A stretch of 64,000 nt of DNA from Plantago major (lineage: Eukaryota; Streptophyta; Magnoliopsida; Lamiales; Plantaginaceae), in the NCBI GenBank assembly GCA_026545765.1, contig CM048844.1, positions 18,298,237-18,362,236 of the forward strand, read 5' to 3'. The number at the start of each line of letters is the position of its first letter. Positions within the stretch are counted from its first letter, which is position 1. A program made the position numbers and the translations under genes. Positions 21,668 through 37,344 of the stretch are shown here, one piece after another. The notes under the pieces were generated by a model. That model saw only the letters and a list, made by a program, of their open reading frames with translations. It was not told the DNA's origin and searched no databases.

Positions 21668-24390
21668 TCCATTAATATGTACGTATAACATAGTTACAGA
21701 GCAACTATATGTGACTCTGTGTGCACTTTTTTCTTTTCTTTCTGTAGTAATCAAGCCTCATTTGGATGGCTCCTACCATTTCATGAAATTGAGAGTGACT
21801 CTTTACACTTGCTCTATCAGTGAAAAACAAAACAAGATCGCATTCTGACAGGATCGGTCATCGACCCTCACACAGGACCAACCGGTGGAACTCTAGAGAT
21901 CGGTTCGGTAAACCTTATGTTCTCGTATACATGTCTGCTTGTTTTTAAACTATAAAACGTCTGTTGAAAAAATGTATTTCTTCTGGAGGGCGTGTTACCG
22001 CCTGGAGTAGTAATTTCTTGCCGGTGAAGACTTGACTCTTGAGACCCTCTTTTTAACTGAGAAAACCCCCAATATGTGACAGTTCATTGCATAACTCATT
22101 CGTTGATGCTTGAGGATACTTTCTGTTATCCCAGCACATTCACTGATAATCTATCATTTGCTGATAAATCGGTGGCATGAGGCGGACCACCTATCAAGCC
22201 TTTTATTTGTAATAAAATCAAGTCTTTTACGAATCTTGCTCAATATCAGCTTCTCCAAGATCGAAATCTACTCCCTGCATTCTAATTACTGGGCTTATTG
22301 AGAGCTCGAGAATATCGAGCCCAAGAGCTTGCTTCCAGTGGCTATGTTTTGGAGTAGCCTAGGCATACTGGAAAAGTGGAAATCATCCACTACTACCAGC
22401 AAATGCACCAAGATTCTGTATTTGATTTGAGCACTGAAACATTTCATGTCAGCAGTCATGTACCACCACCAGGAACAACGATGGTTAGATGTAGAAGCCC
22501 TGAGACAGGAATCACTTGTCCTTGTACTGTGTACACTCCAAAATATTAATACTCTTTAACCGAGCTGGGCTCACCCTGGTGGTAAGTCAATGAGTTCCAA
22601 ATTTACATAAACTATAAAAGCACAAGTGTAAAGGGTAATTACACAGGAAATAGCAGGGTGTCAGGGATTGAATGAGTACTATATTGTACACCGAGAGAAT
22701 AAAATTTTTAGTCTAACCCGGAATCCACAAAATTAAAAAATCTGAAAGACTTCTTCATGATTCATATATAATGCTCTATATAATGCATTTTTCTGAGATG
22801 TGGAATAATAGAAGCAATAAAACAAAATAAGAAGGGATAAAGCTAGAAAGGTTGAAGATTAGCAACTCAGTATCCTCTTAAGTTTGAAGGATACGGACTA
22901 TATCTAGTAACGTTTGTACATGCAGAAATCAAAATGAATCCATAATATAAATTGCTTACTGCTGATTCCTGAAATGTGAGCTGCACAGGTATTTACAGTA
23001 GAGCTCAAAGTATATCAAAGGACTGGCTGGTAGCTAGCTAGCTTCTTCATTCATATAAAAGCAACATGTTAAAACTAAGTTGTTCAACTGACAGAAATAA
23101 GTTTCAGACATAGAAAATACTTGCATACATTTGTGAAAAATTAGTAAAAACTTAAACTTATCGCAGAACTTTTATGAGGACATAGATATGACCAAAATTA
23201 CCAACCATCATAAATAACTTCTATATGTAAGTTTTAAACAATTGATTCCTATGCGCATTCCTGTAAGTTTATATTTGGAACTACTGGACTAAATTTAGCA
23301 AAACATTATCTCCTTTGAAAGAAAAAAAAGTAAGTCATATAACCTGATGAGAAACAGGTGTGAACATGAATATGTAATGGCATGTGTAGCAAAAGAATCA
23401 AAATCTAAACCATTTGAAACTTAAAAAAATAAATAATTGGGAGGTAGGTAAAATGTGACCCAGGCAACAACAGAGATTTATGAAGTGTAAGCAACCTATG
23501 AACCACTCTTAACAAGAGGAATACTGATAAAGTGAGCATTAACCATGTCCATAAATATAGCACGACCAAGACTTACAAAACAACTGATGAAATTGCAATA
23601 GCCAACTCAAAATGTACCTTGTAACGGCGAGTGCACACTACAAGCCACTAATCTGACCACAAAGTTTCTTTCTTTTTTTTCTAGCAGCCCATTCCACTGA
23701 GAAGCAGAGGCACACAAGTTGCACCACACAACAACCAGAACGAAAATTACTTCTAATGAGACGGGGTAAAGAAAACATTTTCAAGCACATAATATACCCT
23801 CAAACTGAGCGCTATTCTGCTGACCTGTTCATCACATTGAGCTTTTTAAATTTCTCATGTTTGAAGAACAACGAGATATGTGCTTACTTCTAGAATACTA
23901 ATAAAGGATTAAGAGTAAACTGATATGAACTCGGATACTGTCAGTCTGCTTTTTAAATGTAATAACATAAAAAACAATGTCATCAAGTAAAATGCTACAA
24001 TTCCTGTTTTGGTGTTTTTTGTGGTCTGATTAATAAAACCAATTTCTGCCAGATTCTGATCTTAACTGTGACAGATTACAAGCTTCATGTGGTGCTCAAC
24101 ATAATTCGCAGATGGAAAAAGCAGTTGTTGTAAAGTGAAAGCAGATTAAATTGTCAAATTCTGAACTAAGGTAATTAATTTCGAGAGAGAAGAAGTCCAC
24201 ATGTTCGATCATGCCGGCTTAAGGAAGAACTGACTGGGACGACATTTGTTAATTTCAAGTCAGAATGAATGAGCCAAGCATTTAATCGAACACATCATAG
24301 GCATTCCAATCTCAGAAAACATATTCAACAAATTTACAACGCATCCACCAACGTAGAGGCTAAGAATTTAATGGAACACTACGGTTACCT
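21668..24390. other. region between PHT1 copy 2 and the 24.4-kb exon; no coding gene resolved
   Basis: The first few hundred bases should hold the 3' UTR of PHT1 copy 2. The rest resembles intron or UTR text. On the minus strand a stretch ending GTTACAAG before GTACAT (about 23618) could be an exon end. I could not assemble a reading frame. Confidence 0.4.
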
Positions 24391-24579
24391 TAACTGAGCG
24401 ACGCCACCGGAATCCAGTTGAGCCGATGACGCTAATTCCATCCTGAGCCCGGCGTTGCCGTGAATGTGTGTATGATCTGTGGATGGCTTTGCTTGTGGCT
24501 GAAGAGTAGCTTCCCAATAAATATTGATTGAGGAAAGAACACATCTTCCCATGAGTGGGTGAGTAGGGAGGGAATTCAT
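24391..24579 (-). CDS. candidate first coding exon of an unidentified gene
   Basis: On the minus strand an ATG at 24579 opens a frame of about 62 codons (MNSLPTHPLMG...) that ends at a plausible donor, TTAAG before GTAACC. Upstream, 24580-24700 is GC-richer and pyrimidine-rich, as in a plant 5' UTR. I do not recognise the peptide, and no downstream exon could be joined with confidence. It could equally be the first exon of a non-coding transcript. Confidence 0.3.
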
Positions 24580-24719
24580 CGGAGCGGTGCAGCGGTTGGA
24601 GACAGCCGGAAATTGGAATAGAGGCGACGGTTTTCCGCGCCGTTGAGAAGCGATGTGAAGCGGAAAGGGGAGGTAAGCTAAAGAAAAGAAATAAGAACGC
24701 GAGGTTTAAAATTGTTTTA

Positions 24720-25459
24720 CGCTTTTAAGAAGTGCTAAACAAATTGACGCTTATTATATTGTCTAATACTGATAATGAGGCAAATATCTGGATACGGACA
24801 ATGCCCTCAAGTCTCAAGATATGGACAATGTCCCTTTGAGAAACTCTCCTAAAACTGAAAAAGACTTGTATGTGTGCCTTGATTTGCCATGGATACATCA
24901 CAGTTAGATTACTGCCCAGCTAAAGGAATGGAGGTTTAATGGTTAAATGCATAAATGAGCAGCCTAGTAACACTAAGCATACCGTCTACCATCTATTAAC
25001 ATCCCCCCTAGTACTGCTAGCCCTGCAGTGAACCTAGCAACAAAACATGCAAGACTTGGCAGTTTCTCAATGTCTACATCTATAGGAGTTTATTGCTATC
25101 CCAAAGTTAAAAGTACTTCCTAGTTCTTAGTATCCATCAGAAGTACATCCTTGTATTTACACTTTGTAGTTCATCCCATAACAGTATGAAGATATAGCCA
25201 ACACTCTGCTTCAGCAACATATGCTCATTGATTTCAATTTTCAAGTATATGCACCAATAATACAATAGAAATGGACAAAAGGAGGACAGCACATAATAAA
25301 ACAACTGAAACTATAATTCAAGAAGTTTGAATAATTTCCATGAACAATGCGTGAACAAGTATTCACGCAATCACATACATACAATTGCAACACAGAATGG
25401 ACACAAGTATACCTACAATGAAGACAAACAACTCCATCATCACTTGCCAAAACATCCCT
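24720..25459. other. spacer; probable 3' UTR of the MAGL-like gene at its right end
   Basis: No supported frame. Positions just below 25460 should carry the 3' UTR of the minus-strand hydrolase gene. Confidence 0.5.
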
Positions 25460-26422
25460 TTAACACCTATCACTCAACCACTTCAAGATATCCCCGCGAA
25501 CAATCTCCACATTCTCATCCGTCTCACCGAACAACAATGAATGCATCATCCCATCATAAATCCGAATACTCTTATCCTCACTCCTTGCCCTCTCATACAG
25601 CTCCCTACTCACCTCCGGATCAGTAACCACATCAGCACTCCCATGTATGACAATAAACGGAATCTCAACATCACTGAGCTTACTCCCAACATGATCAGTC
25701 ACCCTCAACAGCTCCATAACCGTCCCTAACCTCGGCTTACCCCGATACCTCACCGGATTCATCCCCCCTATAACCTTCTTCTCCTTCACCTTGACAGACT
25801 TATCCATCAAATCAGCCGTCGGCACAATCGCCAAAGTCGGCGCAAACCTCGCCAAAACCGTCAGTATCTCCGGAATCGGCCACTTGGGCCTCACCTTATC
25901 CGAAATCCTACACATGGGCGCCAACAAAACCGCACCTTTAAAAAAACCCGGACTCTTAAACCCAATCAACAAACAAATCGCACCTCCCATGGACTCACCA
26001 TGGAGAAACCTCGGCACATTCTCAAAAATCGGATCTTTAGACGAAACGGAAGTGAAGAAATCCACACAGTCGTCAACAACGAGGTCAACGTTGGGTACGT
26101 AGGCTCTGAGGCCTTGTGATTGGCCATGGCCTTCAAGATCGAGGGCGAAACAGGCGAATCCGTTTTGGGCGAGGAAGATTGCAGTGGCCTGGAAAGTCCA
26201 GCTGATGTCGTTGCCATAGCCGTGGATCATGCAGATGATGCCACGAGGAGGGGTGGGGTGGAGGGGAAGCCATGAGCGGGTGAAGAGAGTGAGGCCTCTG
26301 GGTGAGGTGTAGGGAGAGGAGGTGGATTTGATGCCTTGTTGAGTGTAGTATTCTTCTTCTGGTGTGTTTCCCCAGTAATGGAGGAGGGTTTGGGTTTGCT
26401 GTGATTTTAATTCCTCCTCCAT
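25460..26422 (-). CDS. alpha/beta-hydrolase, monoacylglycerol lipase / caffeoylshikimate-esterase type
   Basis: An intronless gene of 320 aa, starting at the MEEELKSQ methionine. An in-frame ATG 39 codons upstream (26539) is less likely because the extra N-terminus is low-complexity and unlike the family. The Hydrolase_4 fold shows the oxyanion region HGYG (67-70), which is also part of an HX4D motif (H67 to D72), and the nucleophile elbow GESMGG with Ser144. The acid is probably Asp264 (HGSADVVTDP) and the base His294 (GMMHSLLFGE). The family hydrolyses monoacylglycerols and lysophospholipids; one member, CSE, cleaves caffeoyl shikimate in lignin synthesis. By memory the sequence is closer to the Arabidopsis MAGL protein At3g62860 than to CSE itself. 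No signal peptide is seen. The substrate is not settled by sequence. Confidence 0.9.
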   Translation of the reverse strand: MEEELKSQQTQTLLHYWGNTPEEEYYTQQGIKSTSSPYTSPRGLTLFTRSWLPLHPTPPRGIICMIHGYGNDISWTFQATAIFLAQNGFACFALDLEGHGQSQGLRAYVPNVDLVVDDCVDFFTSVSSKDPIFENVPRFLHGESMGGAICLLIGFKSPGFFKGAVLLAPMCRISDKVRPKWPIPEILTVLARFAPTLAIVPTADLMDKSVKVKEKKVIGGMNPVRYRGKPRLGTVMELLRVTDHVGSKLSDVEIPFIVIHGSADVVTDPEVSRELYERARSEDKSIRIYDGMMHSLLFGETDENVEIVRGDILKWLSDRC

Positions 26423-26539
26423 TTTTTGGGTGTTGAAGAAGAAGGAATTGGACGGGGATTTTTCTATTGTGGTTGTGGACGTTTTGTTGACTTGTTTGTT
26501 CTTGCTTGGGTGTGCTAACGTGCTAGTGTTACAAGTCAA

Positions 26540-27035
26540 AATTGGGTTGCTAAACCAAGATTACTCGTGGGTTCGAAATTTCTAATGATGGATTTCATTT
26601 TGATTTTATGGATTTCGTTTTTAATATTTTGGGCTTTGATATGAATTGCAAAATGTTATTGGAGATCCCTACTTCATAATTTTTCGGGAAAAAAAAAAAA
26701 AAAAAAAAACTCCATTGTCTTTGTAGGTATGAATTTACGTATTTCTCCAAAATGTTGAGAAAGTTGGAATTGCATTTGTGGTTGTAGAGGTTTCTTCGGT
26801 TCAACTCCAATAAAACTATATGTGGATAATTAATATTTTAAATATAGTTGGAATTCGAGTTGTTTGTGTGGACATATTGGAGTCTATGGAATAATCGGAA
26901 TAAGCAAGTACACAAAAATTGAATGTATGAGCCGATGGATTCAAATACTTTTAAACAGGACCTGCTCACCAGATTTTAGGCGGCTCAACATCACTTCGGC
27001 CATACCAGACCATTAGAAACCAAAGTATCTTGGTC
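26540..27035. other. spacer with a homopolymer tract; no gene seen
   Basis: The promoter of the hydrolase gene should lie at its left side. A run of about 20 A is present near 26690-26709. Confidence 0.5.
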
Positions 27036-27437
27036 ACCCTCACTTCCAGGTATCTTTAAGATCAATTTGATGGTTCACTTGATAGTAATCCATCAAGAGC
27101 CGGACTGGGGAGTGTGGTTCGTATCAACAATGAATCTATTATCGCTTGGAAACACAAGAGGGTGAATCATATACGATGCAGTGAAGTAGCGGAAGCTCTA
27201 GCATGTCGGTTAGCTGTGCAAGTTGCAAGGGACATGAACCTGCAATGTGTGATGTTTGTGGGAGATTGCCGCCTCAACTTGATCAATCAACTTCTTGATG
27301 ACGACCCATCTCTTTCAAGTGAATGAGGGATTATTGATGAAACTAAAGCTTTAACTTCTTATATGTTGGCCAAACATTATGATTGTGATTGTTTTGGAGA
27401 TTCTGTTATACCTTTCATGAATCGTGATGTAACTTGA
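27036..27437 (+). pseudogene. RNase H-like (RVT_3-type) fragment, dead
   Basis: A frame running from about 27068 reads FDGSLD...GLGSVVRI, then CSEVAEALACRLAVQVARD and CVMFVGDC. This order gives the RNase H acidic residues (Asp in DGS, Glu in SEVAEA, Asp in GDC). Such plant RVT_3 domains are normally at the 3' end of LINE-derived proteins. A TGA follows DDPSLSSE at about 27325; the same frame then reopens to FMNRDVT. No other LINE domain is beside it. Confidence 0.7.
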
Positions 27438-28187
27438 AGTTCTATCAATATATGATTGATTCCTTTCATAAAATTAATATTTTAGAAGACCAAAGATATA
27501 GTTATTCACCAATTGAAAAAATATGCCTTCATTCAAATTTCACCCAATTATGCTCCTAAGATATTAGCACTGAAGTAAGTCTTATGGAAGACGTCTCTAA
27601 ATAACTTATCAATAGACATACATATATTGTTAATAAAAACGTACATGTTGTTAATGAAATTGGTGAAGTTAATTTTTTTGGGCCAACTGTTGATGTTGTA
27701 TAATGAGCCCGGCAGCCTGTTGGGCTAACTCTTGATGTTTTTTGTGTTTGTATAATTGGATGATCTTGTGACGACCCAATATCCACGGTTTGAATTCCAT
27801 TTGTTAAAATCGTCAGCATGACCTCAAAAGCCAAACCAGAGCAGGCTTTAAAAATGGATATGGACCACAACTCCAGAAGAAATACTGAAATAGAATGATG
27901 AAATTCGAAACCACAATTTCGTGGCAACCAACCACAGAAAGTCAGGTCATAAATGGAGATCCACTTATATTCTTCTGCTTCTTCTTCACATAATTACTTT
28001 TAACTTTTATTTCTATTTAAAAAAAATTTGAAAATACCCAGTCACGTACGTTCCAGCTCTGCACTGAACCTGTAACGGTCAGCTGCTGAGAAAAAAGGTT
28101 TTGGGTTTTCCAGCTCCATTTCCATCTCTCTATGTTTTCCTCCTCACTCACAGATTCACATCCTTACACTTGCTCTTCACACAACAG
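27438..28187. other. spacer and promoter of the plastid-protein gene
   Basis: No supported gene. A TGTGACGACCC motif near 27768 resembles the end of some gypsy LTRs but has no visible partner. Confidence 0.4.
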
Positions 28188-28811
28188 ATGACCACCATCT
28201 CTTCACCATCATTGTTATTTCCAACAAGCTTTCTCAATTTAAAATCATCGCACAAGCACCATCATCCAGTTCTCTGCGCTAGGAACAGGCCAACCAAACG
28301 AAACCGCTATGGATTCGGACCTTCAAGTAGGCTAATGATCCAATCCGCTTGCATAATCGCCTCCAAACTCGGTGTTTTGCCGGCGCCTCTTGAGTTGATT
28401 TTGAGGGATCAATTCGGTACCGGGTCTGGAGGTGGAAATGGAAATGGTTTTGGGTTTGGGTGGAATGGGGGTTTCTTTGATGGAGGTGGGAGGAAAAGGA
28501 AAGGGATGAAATTGGGGTTGCTAGGTGTTTGTGTTTTGGCTTGTGGAGTCGGTTTAGGGTTTGTTGTGGCCAAAGAGGTTGAGATTGCTGCTGATGTTTT
28601 GTTAGGGGGTTTGGGTTTGATTCTGTTTGGAGTGTCGATGAATGGCTGGAGAAATGGGGCTAAGGATTGGGTGTTGGGGTTTTGTTGCTGTGCTTTTTTG
28701 ATGGGTTTGGTGCTCAAGAGGGATGAATTTCGGGCCTGGGTTAGGTGTTTTGGAGACCTCAAGTTCAAGAAGAATGGAAGAAGGACAAGAAGGAAATTGA
28801 GGATATTTTGA
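28188..28811 (+). CDS. probable plastid-targeted membrane protein of unknown function
   Basis: A single-exon gene of 207 aa. The ATG at 28188 is chosen because the N-terminus it opens (MTTISSPSLLFPTSF...) is rich in Ser/Thr and then basic, like a plastid transit peptide. The in-frame start at 28101 would add a hydrophobic, unlikely leader. After a Gly/Phe-rich linker (about residues 77-100) there are about three hydrophobic segments, near 107-126, 133-150 and 163-180. A strongly basic tail ends RRTRRKLRIF. The N-terminal RNRYGFGPSSRLMIQSA stretch suggests a conserved plant family, but I do not recognise a named domain. Confidence 0.65.
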   Translation: MTTISSPSLLFPTSFLNLKSSHKHHHPVLCARNRPTKRNRYGFGPSSRLMIQSACIIASKLGVLPAPLELILRDQFGTGSGGGNGNGFGFGWNGGFFDGGGRKRKGMKLGLLGVCVLACGVGLGFVVAKEVEIAADVLLGGLGLILFGVSMNGWRNGAKDWVLGFCCCAFLMGLVLKRDEFRAWVRCFGDLKFKKNGRRTRRKLRIF

Positions 28812-31800
28812 TCAATTTTGCTTTGGTGTTATACTAGATGGAAGGTTTTTGGATGTGGTTTAGGAGTTACGAGTTTAGTTTCACTTTCAAGCATGGAAGA
28901 GCAAGAAGAAAAACAAGGGATTTTTTTTTTTTTTTTGTGTGTTAATTTTGATTTCTTTATTTGTTTGACCTTGAGTTTTTGAATGTAATACACAATCTGT
29001 GTTGAGAGAGCAGTTTGGAAAAGGAAAAATGATGTACTGTTTTTCGCTTTACTTAAATGGGAAGATGGAGGGTTAAATTTTGTTTTTTGCTCATGTTGAA
29101 GTCTTTCAAGATCATGGTGATTCTGTAGTGATGTAATTTCATTTTAATTACATTGTGTTACGAGAAAGATGATCTTATGCCTGGATTCTATCTGTTGATT
29201 TTTCTGAAACAGTTTTCTGGTCAAGAGATTATGTTGGATTGTTGCACATTATTCCTAGATGCATATGCTGCTGAACTTATCCCTTTCTTCCTCAGGTGTA
29301 TAGAGGCAACAAAAGAAATATGTGAGAGAAGATAAAAAAAGGCTAAAGCTATAGAACATATGCCTGATTGGATTGTGGTCAAAGTTGGACCATATTCTGA
29401 TGATGCTAATTATAAGGTACTTGAGCAATCTTAAAGGTTATAATTTCATCTTGATGTGTTACTTTATGTATTTTCAAGTCGACATTTGACTGATAACATG
29501 AATATGAAGAGGTTGACTGCATCTTAGTGATAGATAGTAGACGGATTCGGTGTTTTTTCAAGGATATTGATTTGTCGAGTTCTGAATTGGTTAAAGTTTC
29601 CCGACAGATCATGAGAGTTTGGTGACACTGATTTACTCTGAACCCACCCCACCTCGGTATATGCTTCACAAGAAATTCTCAGATCATAAGCAGGCTAAAT
29701 CACATGGCTCAGTTGTGCACTTTTTTAGTGGGATTTAGGTGTTCAGGATAGTAGAATTCAAGCCTGTTCTGATATTATTTCTGTATCCTAGGTGGAATTC
29801 TATTGGGGGTTAGAAAGTGGTATGGCTTTTGGTGGACTGCACTTTCTTGTTCCACCTTCATTTTATATCAAGCCACATGATATTAACTTAAACCCACTTC
29901 ATGTAGAAACAAAGAGACTGCAATCAATTGAAGGCCTAACACAGGCACTTCAGATTCTAGAGTGTTGTTCTCTCACTATATTACTTAGAACTTATCCATT
30001 TGATCTTTTGAGATTATGAAGAGGCACCTGAATAATTATGGCTCTCCAGTTTGAGAATCTCTCTTAGAACCTACATCAGTATCTTTCCTTGTTTGTACTT
30101 CACGCCTAATATCGTACCTTTGTCATGGAAACTGTGTTATATAGCTTAAGAACTTTCTTCGGGATCATTGTATAAAGATAATAGGCAATTAGGCATATCT
30201 AAAAGTAATACCATCAGCAGTAGTTTCCATCTCTATCCAATCATAGCACTCAAGCCAACCTATGACTAGAATGGTATATTGCAAAAGTTCACAAATGTCT
30301 TCAAATCATACCTACTTACTAAAAATGATTTATCACACATGTGGTGGGGTTCAGATTCATGATTTTTGAGTTGGAATTCCAGTACTAAATTACGTTTTTG
30401 GCATGGAAGCTTTTCCTAATAAATTATGAAATTTAAGGTTAATGGTGGTAGCACTTATGTTTCTAGTTACATCTTCTAAAGGTGAGCAGAGACATCATCT
30501 CCAACGATTTAATGGTTTCAGTTGGAGGGAAAAAAAACTGTAGTTGGAATGTCATTGTCTCACATGCATAGTGCAGGCTATTGTTCCCTAATTATACTTG
30601 TTTATTATCTCCTGCCATTGCTTTGTTTGTAGGTCAAGTATATTACTCTTTTCTGATTGCTCATGCACTAAAAGATGCACAGAACTTCTGTGGCTGCAAT
30701 GAATACCTTTAGGGTTTAGTCATTAAAAAGATTCAGGTGTGCCCATTACATTGCTTACATGTGGTTAAGTTCATTATCTGTAAGAATTTACAAAACCTAC
30801 TCTTAATTTTTTCATGTCCTTGTTTAACGCCTTAAACTTTATTTATCCTTTTCTGACTCTCTCTGGAAACTTCATCAGTTTCTTTCTGTGAAGTATGATT
30901 GACTGGTTTCTGAATTTCTTGGGCAAAAAACATGCCAAGGGGTGAGAAAGGTTCCAAGTGAAATCCTTACAGTAGTTGAACTTGAGTTGATCATAACTTG
31001 ATAATTAAAGGGTGTTAACTGTTAAATGATTGTACAGCCTACCATACTATAAGGTTTATAACTTTACATATTTTCCCCATCTTTCATCTAGGGTATAATT
31101 TTACTGGTTTCTAATCTTGTAGACAATTGCACGTGATTACCACAAGCCTTTAGCGTTTAGCTAGCATAGCACCTGCAAAATATGCTAGAGAATATTGTGT
31201 GTCATGAAGTTAAAATGAAATACTATATACTGTTTTTAGTCAGTTGTAAATATATTCTTGGGACACAATTCTCCTCTCCTTGCTTAAAGTATAGGAAGGA
31301 GTCCATGGTTGTGAATTTTTGCCTGCATAAGTTCTTCATTGCTCCACGTCGTGTTCCAAAATTTTGTACCATGATACTTATTTTTGTATTTGGGTCGCCG
31401 ATTACATGCAAACGTGCAATCTATCGCAGAAAGTCAATCTCTCCTTTTCTATATATTTTTTGATTTTTTTTTTCAGAATCTGAAGTGAAAAAATCTAAAT
31501 GCACAGCTATATATCAATGGTTATTCCTTTATATTGTTCTGAGTCATGAGCACCAGGAAGTTCTGAATAAATTGACCCTATGGGCTTTGCCATTAGATGG
31601 ATTTGCTTGTTTCTTATTGATGATTTGCTTCTCATTACCAATTAAATAGAGTTGAAATATGATTTCATTCTCATTATTCAACTAAATAGAGTTGAAATCC
31701 AAGTCATGATTCACATCCAAGTTGAACATTGCAATCAGTTTTAATAATCAGGTGTAACACTCCTTCTATTAGGTTCCCCACTATAGCCTGTTCTTTCTTC

Positions 31801-33019
31801 TTTTGATGATGAGATTCTAAAAGGATGTTAACATTCACTTGCAGATCGCAGGCACCACTAAATGAAATATATGCCCTAATACCTTTCGATTTGCCACTTA
31901 AATGACTAAAAGACATGTCAGGAGATGTATGGCTAATCAGTGTGAATATAGTAACATTGCTTCCCAAATCAAATCTTATCCCGTTAGTGGCTTTTTTATG
32001 ATAGTTTGGTATCAATATCACTATTCACAAGAAATTCGTATTTCATACCGCAACAGATCAGTACCTTGATCTCAATGGTGATGTCATAGTCCATCAGAAG
32101 AATGGTAAAATAGCTATAGCAATTGGCTTCTCTCATTTGTACATGTTAGAATGGACTAGTAGACACTACTGCAAATCTGCGATAGAGTTTTCATGGAAAC
32201 TTAGTTAATTGCAGATATAGTTTACCTTGAGAATGCAGACTAATTATATTTATTGCCTTCCTGCCTCCTGGTTGGTTATGTTTTTCTATCGTAATGCCCG
32301 ACCTTTTCATCGTTCTATTATGTTTAAACATCATCAACATCATTTCTTGGGTAACATTATTTCATTATATTTATTGTTGTGACATGAGGAGTTGCTAAGG
32401 GATGTGTAAGTTCATATTCTGTTCAGTATATTTTGCCTGACGACTAGGTCATGGTGGAGTTGAAAACTTCGACGTACTTTGTTCCATCTCCTTTTGCTAA
32501 TTCACAATCACAGTGTTATTTTGGACTTTATGCACGTTTTCGTTCTTTCTTTATTTGTTAGGATAACTGCATGCAGTTTTATACTGTTTCTAGTTAATAG
32601 TGCAAATCAGTACTAGTGAACCTTTTTAACATTGAAACAACACTCCTTTGTTTTGTGAAGTGGGACTTGGAACAAGAACATTAAGGGAATTGATCCACAC
32701 AGAAACAGGAAATAACTTGAAGCATTTTACTTTAGTCTAATTGATCCATGTGGCTTGTGAGTTCAATCTAACCACTCACATTGCAAAACCTGGACTCTGG
32801 ACGTCTTCATTCTACTTCATGCTAGTAGAAACTGCTAAGTTTATTTCAGAAGCCATGGAATTGCTGACAGTAAAGTGTTAGTTTGCCACATAGGACAGTA
32901 ATAAAGGACATTTCTGAGATGTTGACCCTTGCTCATTATTTCTTTAGGAAAACTAGTATAAATAGACATGCTGGTCTGAGCTAACCAATATCTCTGATAA
33001 TTTGTACGTTTATATCACC
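28812..33019. other. 4.2-kb spacer upstream of the carboxypeptidase gene; no gene resolved
   Basis: Apart from the 3' UTR of the gene ending at 28811 there are only short frames. A possible exon relic lies at 29296-29415 (see findings). The promoter of the SCPL gene should occupy the last few hundred bases. Confidence 0.45.
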
Positions 33020-35890
<2,871 letters not shown>

Positions 35891-37344
35891 ACTGCTGATG
35901 GATTTTTACTGCTTTTTCTTTGAGAAACTTTACTAATCAGACTTGAGTTTTTTGTGTAAACGTTAAATACGATGCAAAATGCTAAGAGTCCCTTAATGTA
36001 ATGTTCAGTTCATTTGCTGGGAAAGTTGAAACAAATGAATCTTGTACTAAGCTGGATTATGAAAAGATAAATGTAAAATTACATCTTTTATAATACTTGT
36101 GTTGTCTTCTTGTTATGTTGCATATTCTTGTATATATATTACAGCACTGTCTCATCATGGTTGTCCACTCTTGTCTGACAAGCCATTAGTACAACTATAC
36201 TTGCATTCATGGACATGCAAATACTGTAGTTTAATGGCTCTAAGTTGACCCTTGAACATCTCAAAGCTTAATTTAGAGAAGAAGAGTTCAGAGCATGAAT
36301 GGATGATGATGAGATCATATTTGTGATTGAGATACTTGATGTAACTCAGGCGTTGAGATTCTAGACAAAGCTTTGAAGATGTGAACACACAACTTTCCAA
36401 GAATATACATTGTTGATGCCAAAATTGTCGCGGGTTGTGGTCCGAGGGATACCTGCAAGAGGGTTAGTTTTACCAGCGAGCTTTTGTTAGGTCGGGTTGG
36501 GATTTAACATACGCGAAGAGATAAGTTTGGACTTAAGAGTCAATTGTATGTATGTACCTTTGTATGGTAGTCTTGTATATATATAGGCAATCGGGCTAGG
36601 GCAACACATGCGCGCTTAATTAGGGCTATGCTCCAATTGGAACTCAACGATTGGGACTAGGTCTTTTGGTGGATGTGTTGGACTTGATTGTATATACTAT
36701 ATACGTAGTCATGAAAAGGAAATTTCTACATTTCCTAAGTAGTGATTAATAATTGATCTATGATTCCATAGATTATGGTGAATTTATAGTACTTGAGCAA
36801 ATAAAGAGTGGTTTGGTTTGGTATGGTAATCTTAAGGTCCTGTTTTCCTGGGATTTTGATCGGCCATGGTGAATCAAGAACCAAATCTTAATCCTAAAAT
36901 TAATGGAAGATTCAGACACTAAATTCCCCGAAAATATCGCTAGTATACGGTTGGTTGGTTTGTCCCTCAAAAAATCCAGAAACCAAAATTCCAAATTTTG
37001 ACTCTCATTCTCTCTTCCTTTTGGAAACAGAGGGAAGAATTATGTTGTCCATGGAGGAAAACTTATATCATCTCTAAATCACACAAAACCAACTAAAATA
37101 AAAAAAAAAAAAATCATTTTTTGATTTGGGTTGCACGTTGCCCCTTTGAATGTTCTTCACAGGAATATTAATTCTCTGTTTCTTGATTTTTTTAATTTTT
37201 GGTCATAAATTTGGGATTATTCTGTCAAAACAAAGGCAGCTGACATTTACAGGTTGGGTCAATTTTTTAAGTGGTTTATTTGTTAGAAGAAGGAGAAAGC
37301 AACATCTGGGATTTAGTCCTGTCTGTATAAATTGGCTACAAAAC
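35891..37344. other. spacer: 3' UTR of the SCPL gene and promoter/5' UTR of the next gene
   Basis: No supported frame in this interval. The right end (about 37000-37344) probably contains the 5' UTR of the gene starting at 37345. Confidence 0.5.

Noticed and set aside
25541-26102. plus-strand frames across the hydrolase gene
   Set aside because: Antisense shadows of the MAGL-like coding sequence, with no signature of their own.
27556-27927. 123-codon minus-strand frame with a gypsy-like TGTGACGACCC inside
   Set aside because: The peptide is not recognisable and no second LTR is found, so neither gene nor element can be supported.
33002-33019. upstream extension of the carboxypeptidase start
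   Set aside because: The extension relies on a non-ATG codon; the ATG at 33020 directly precedes a proper signal peptide.
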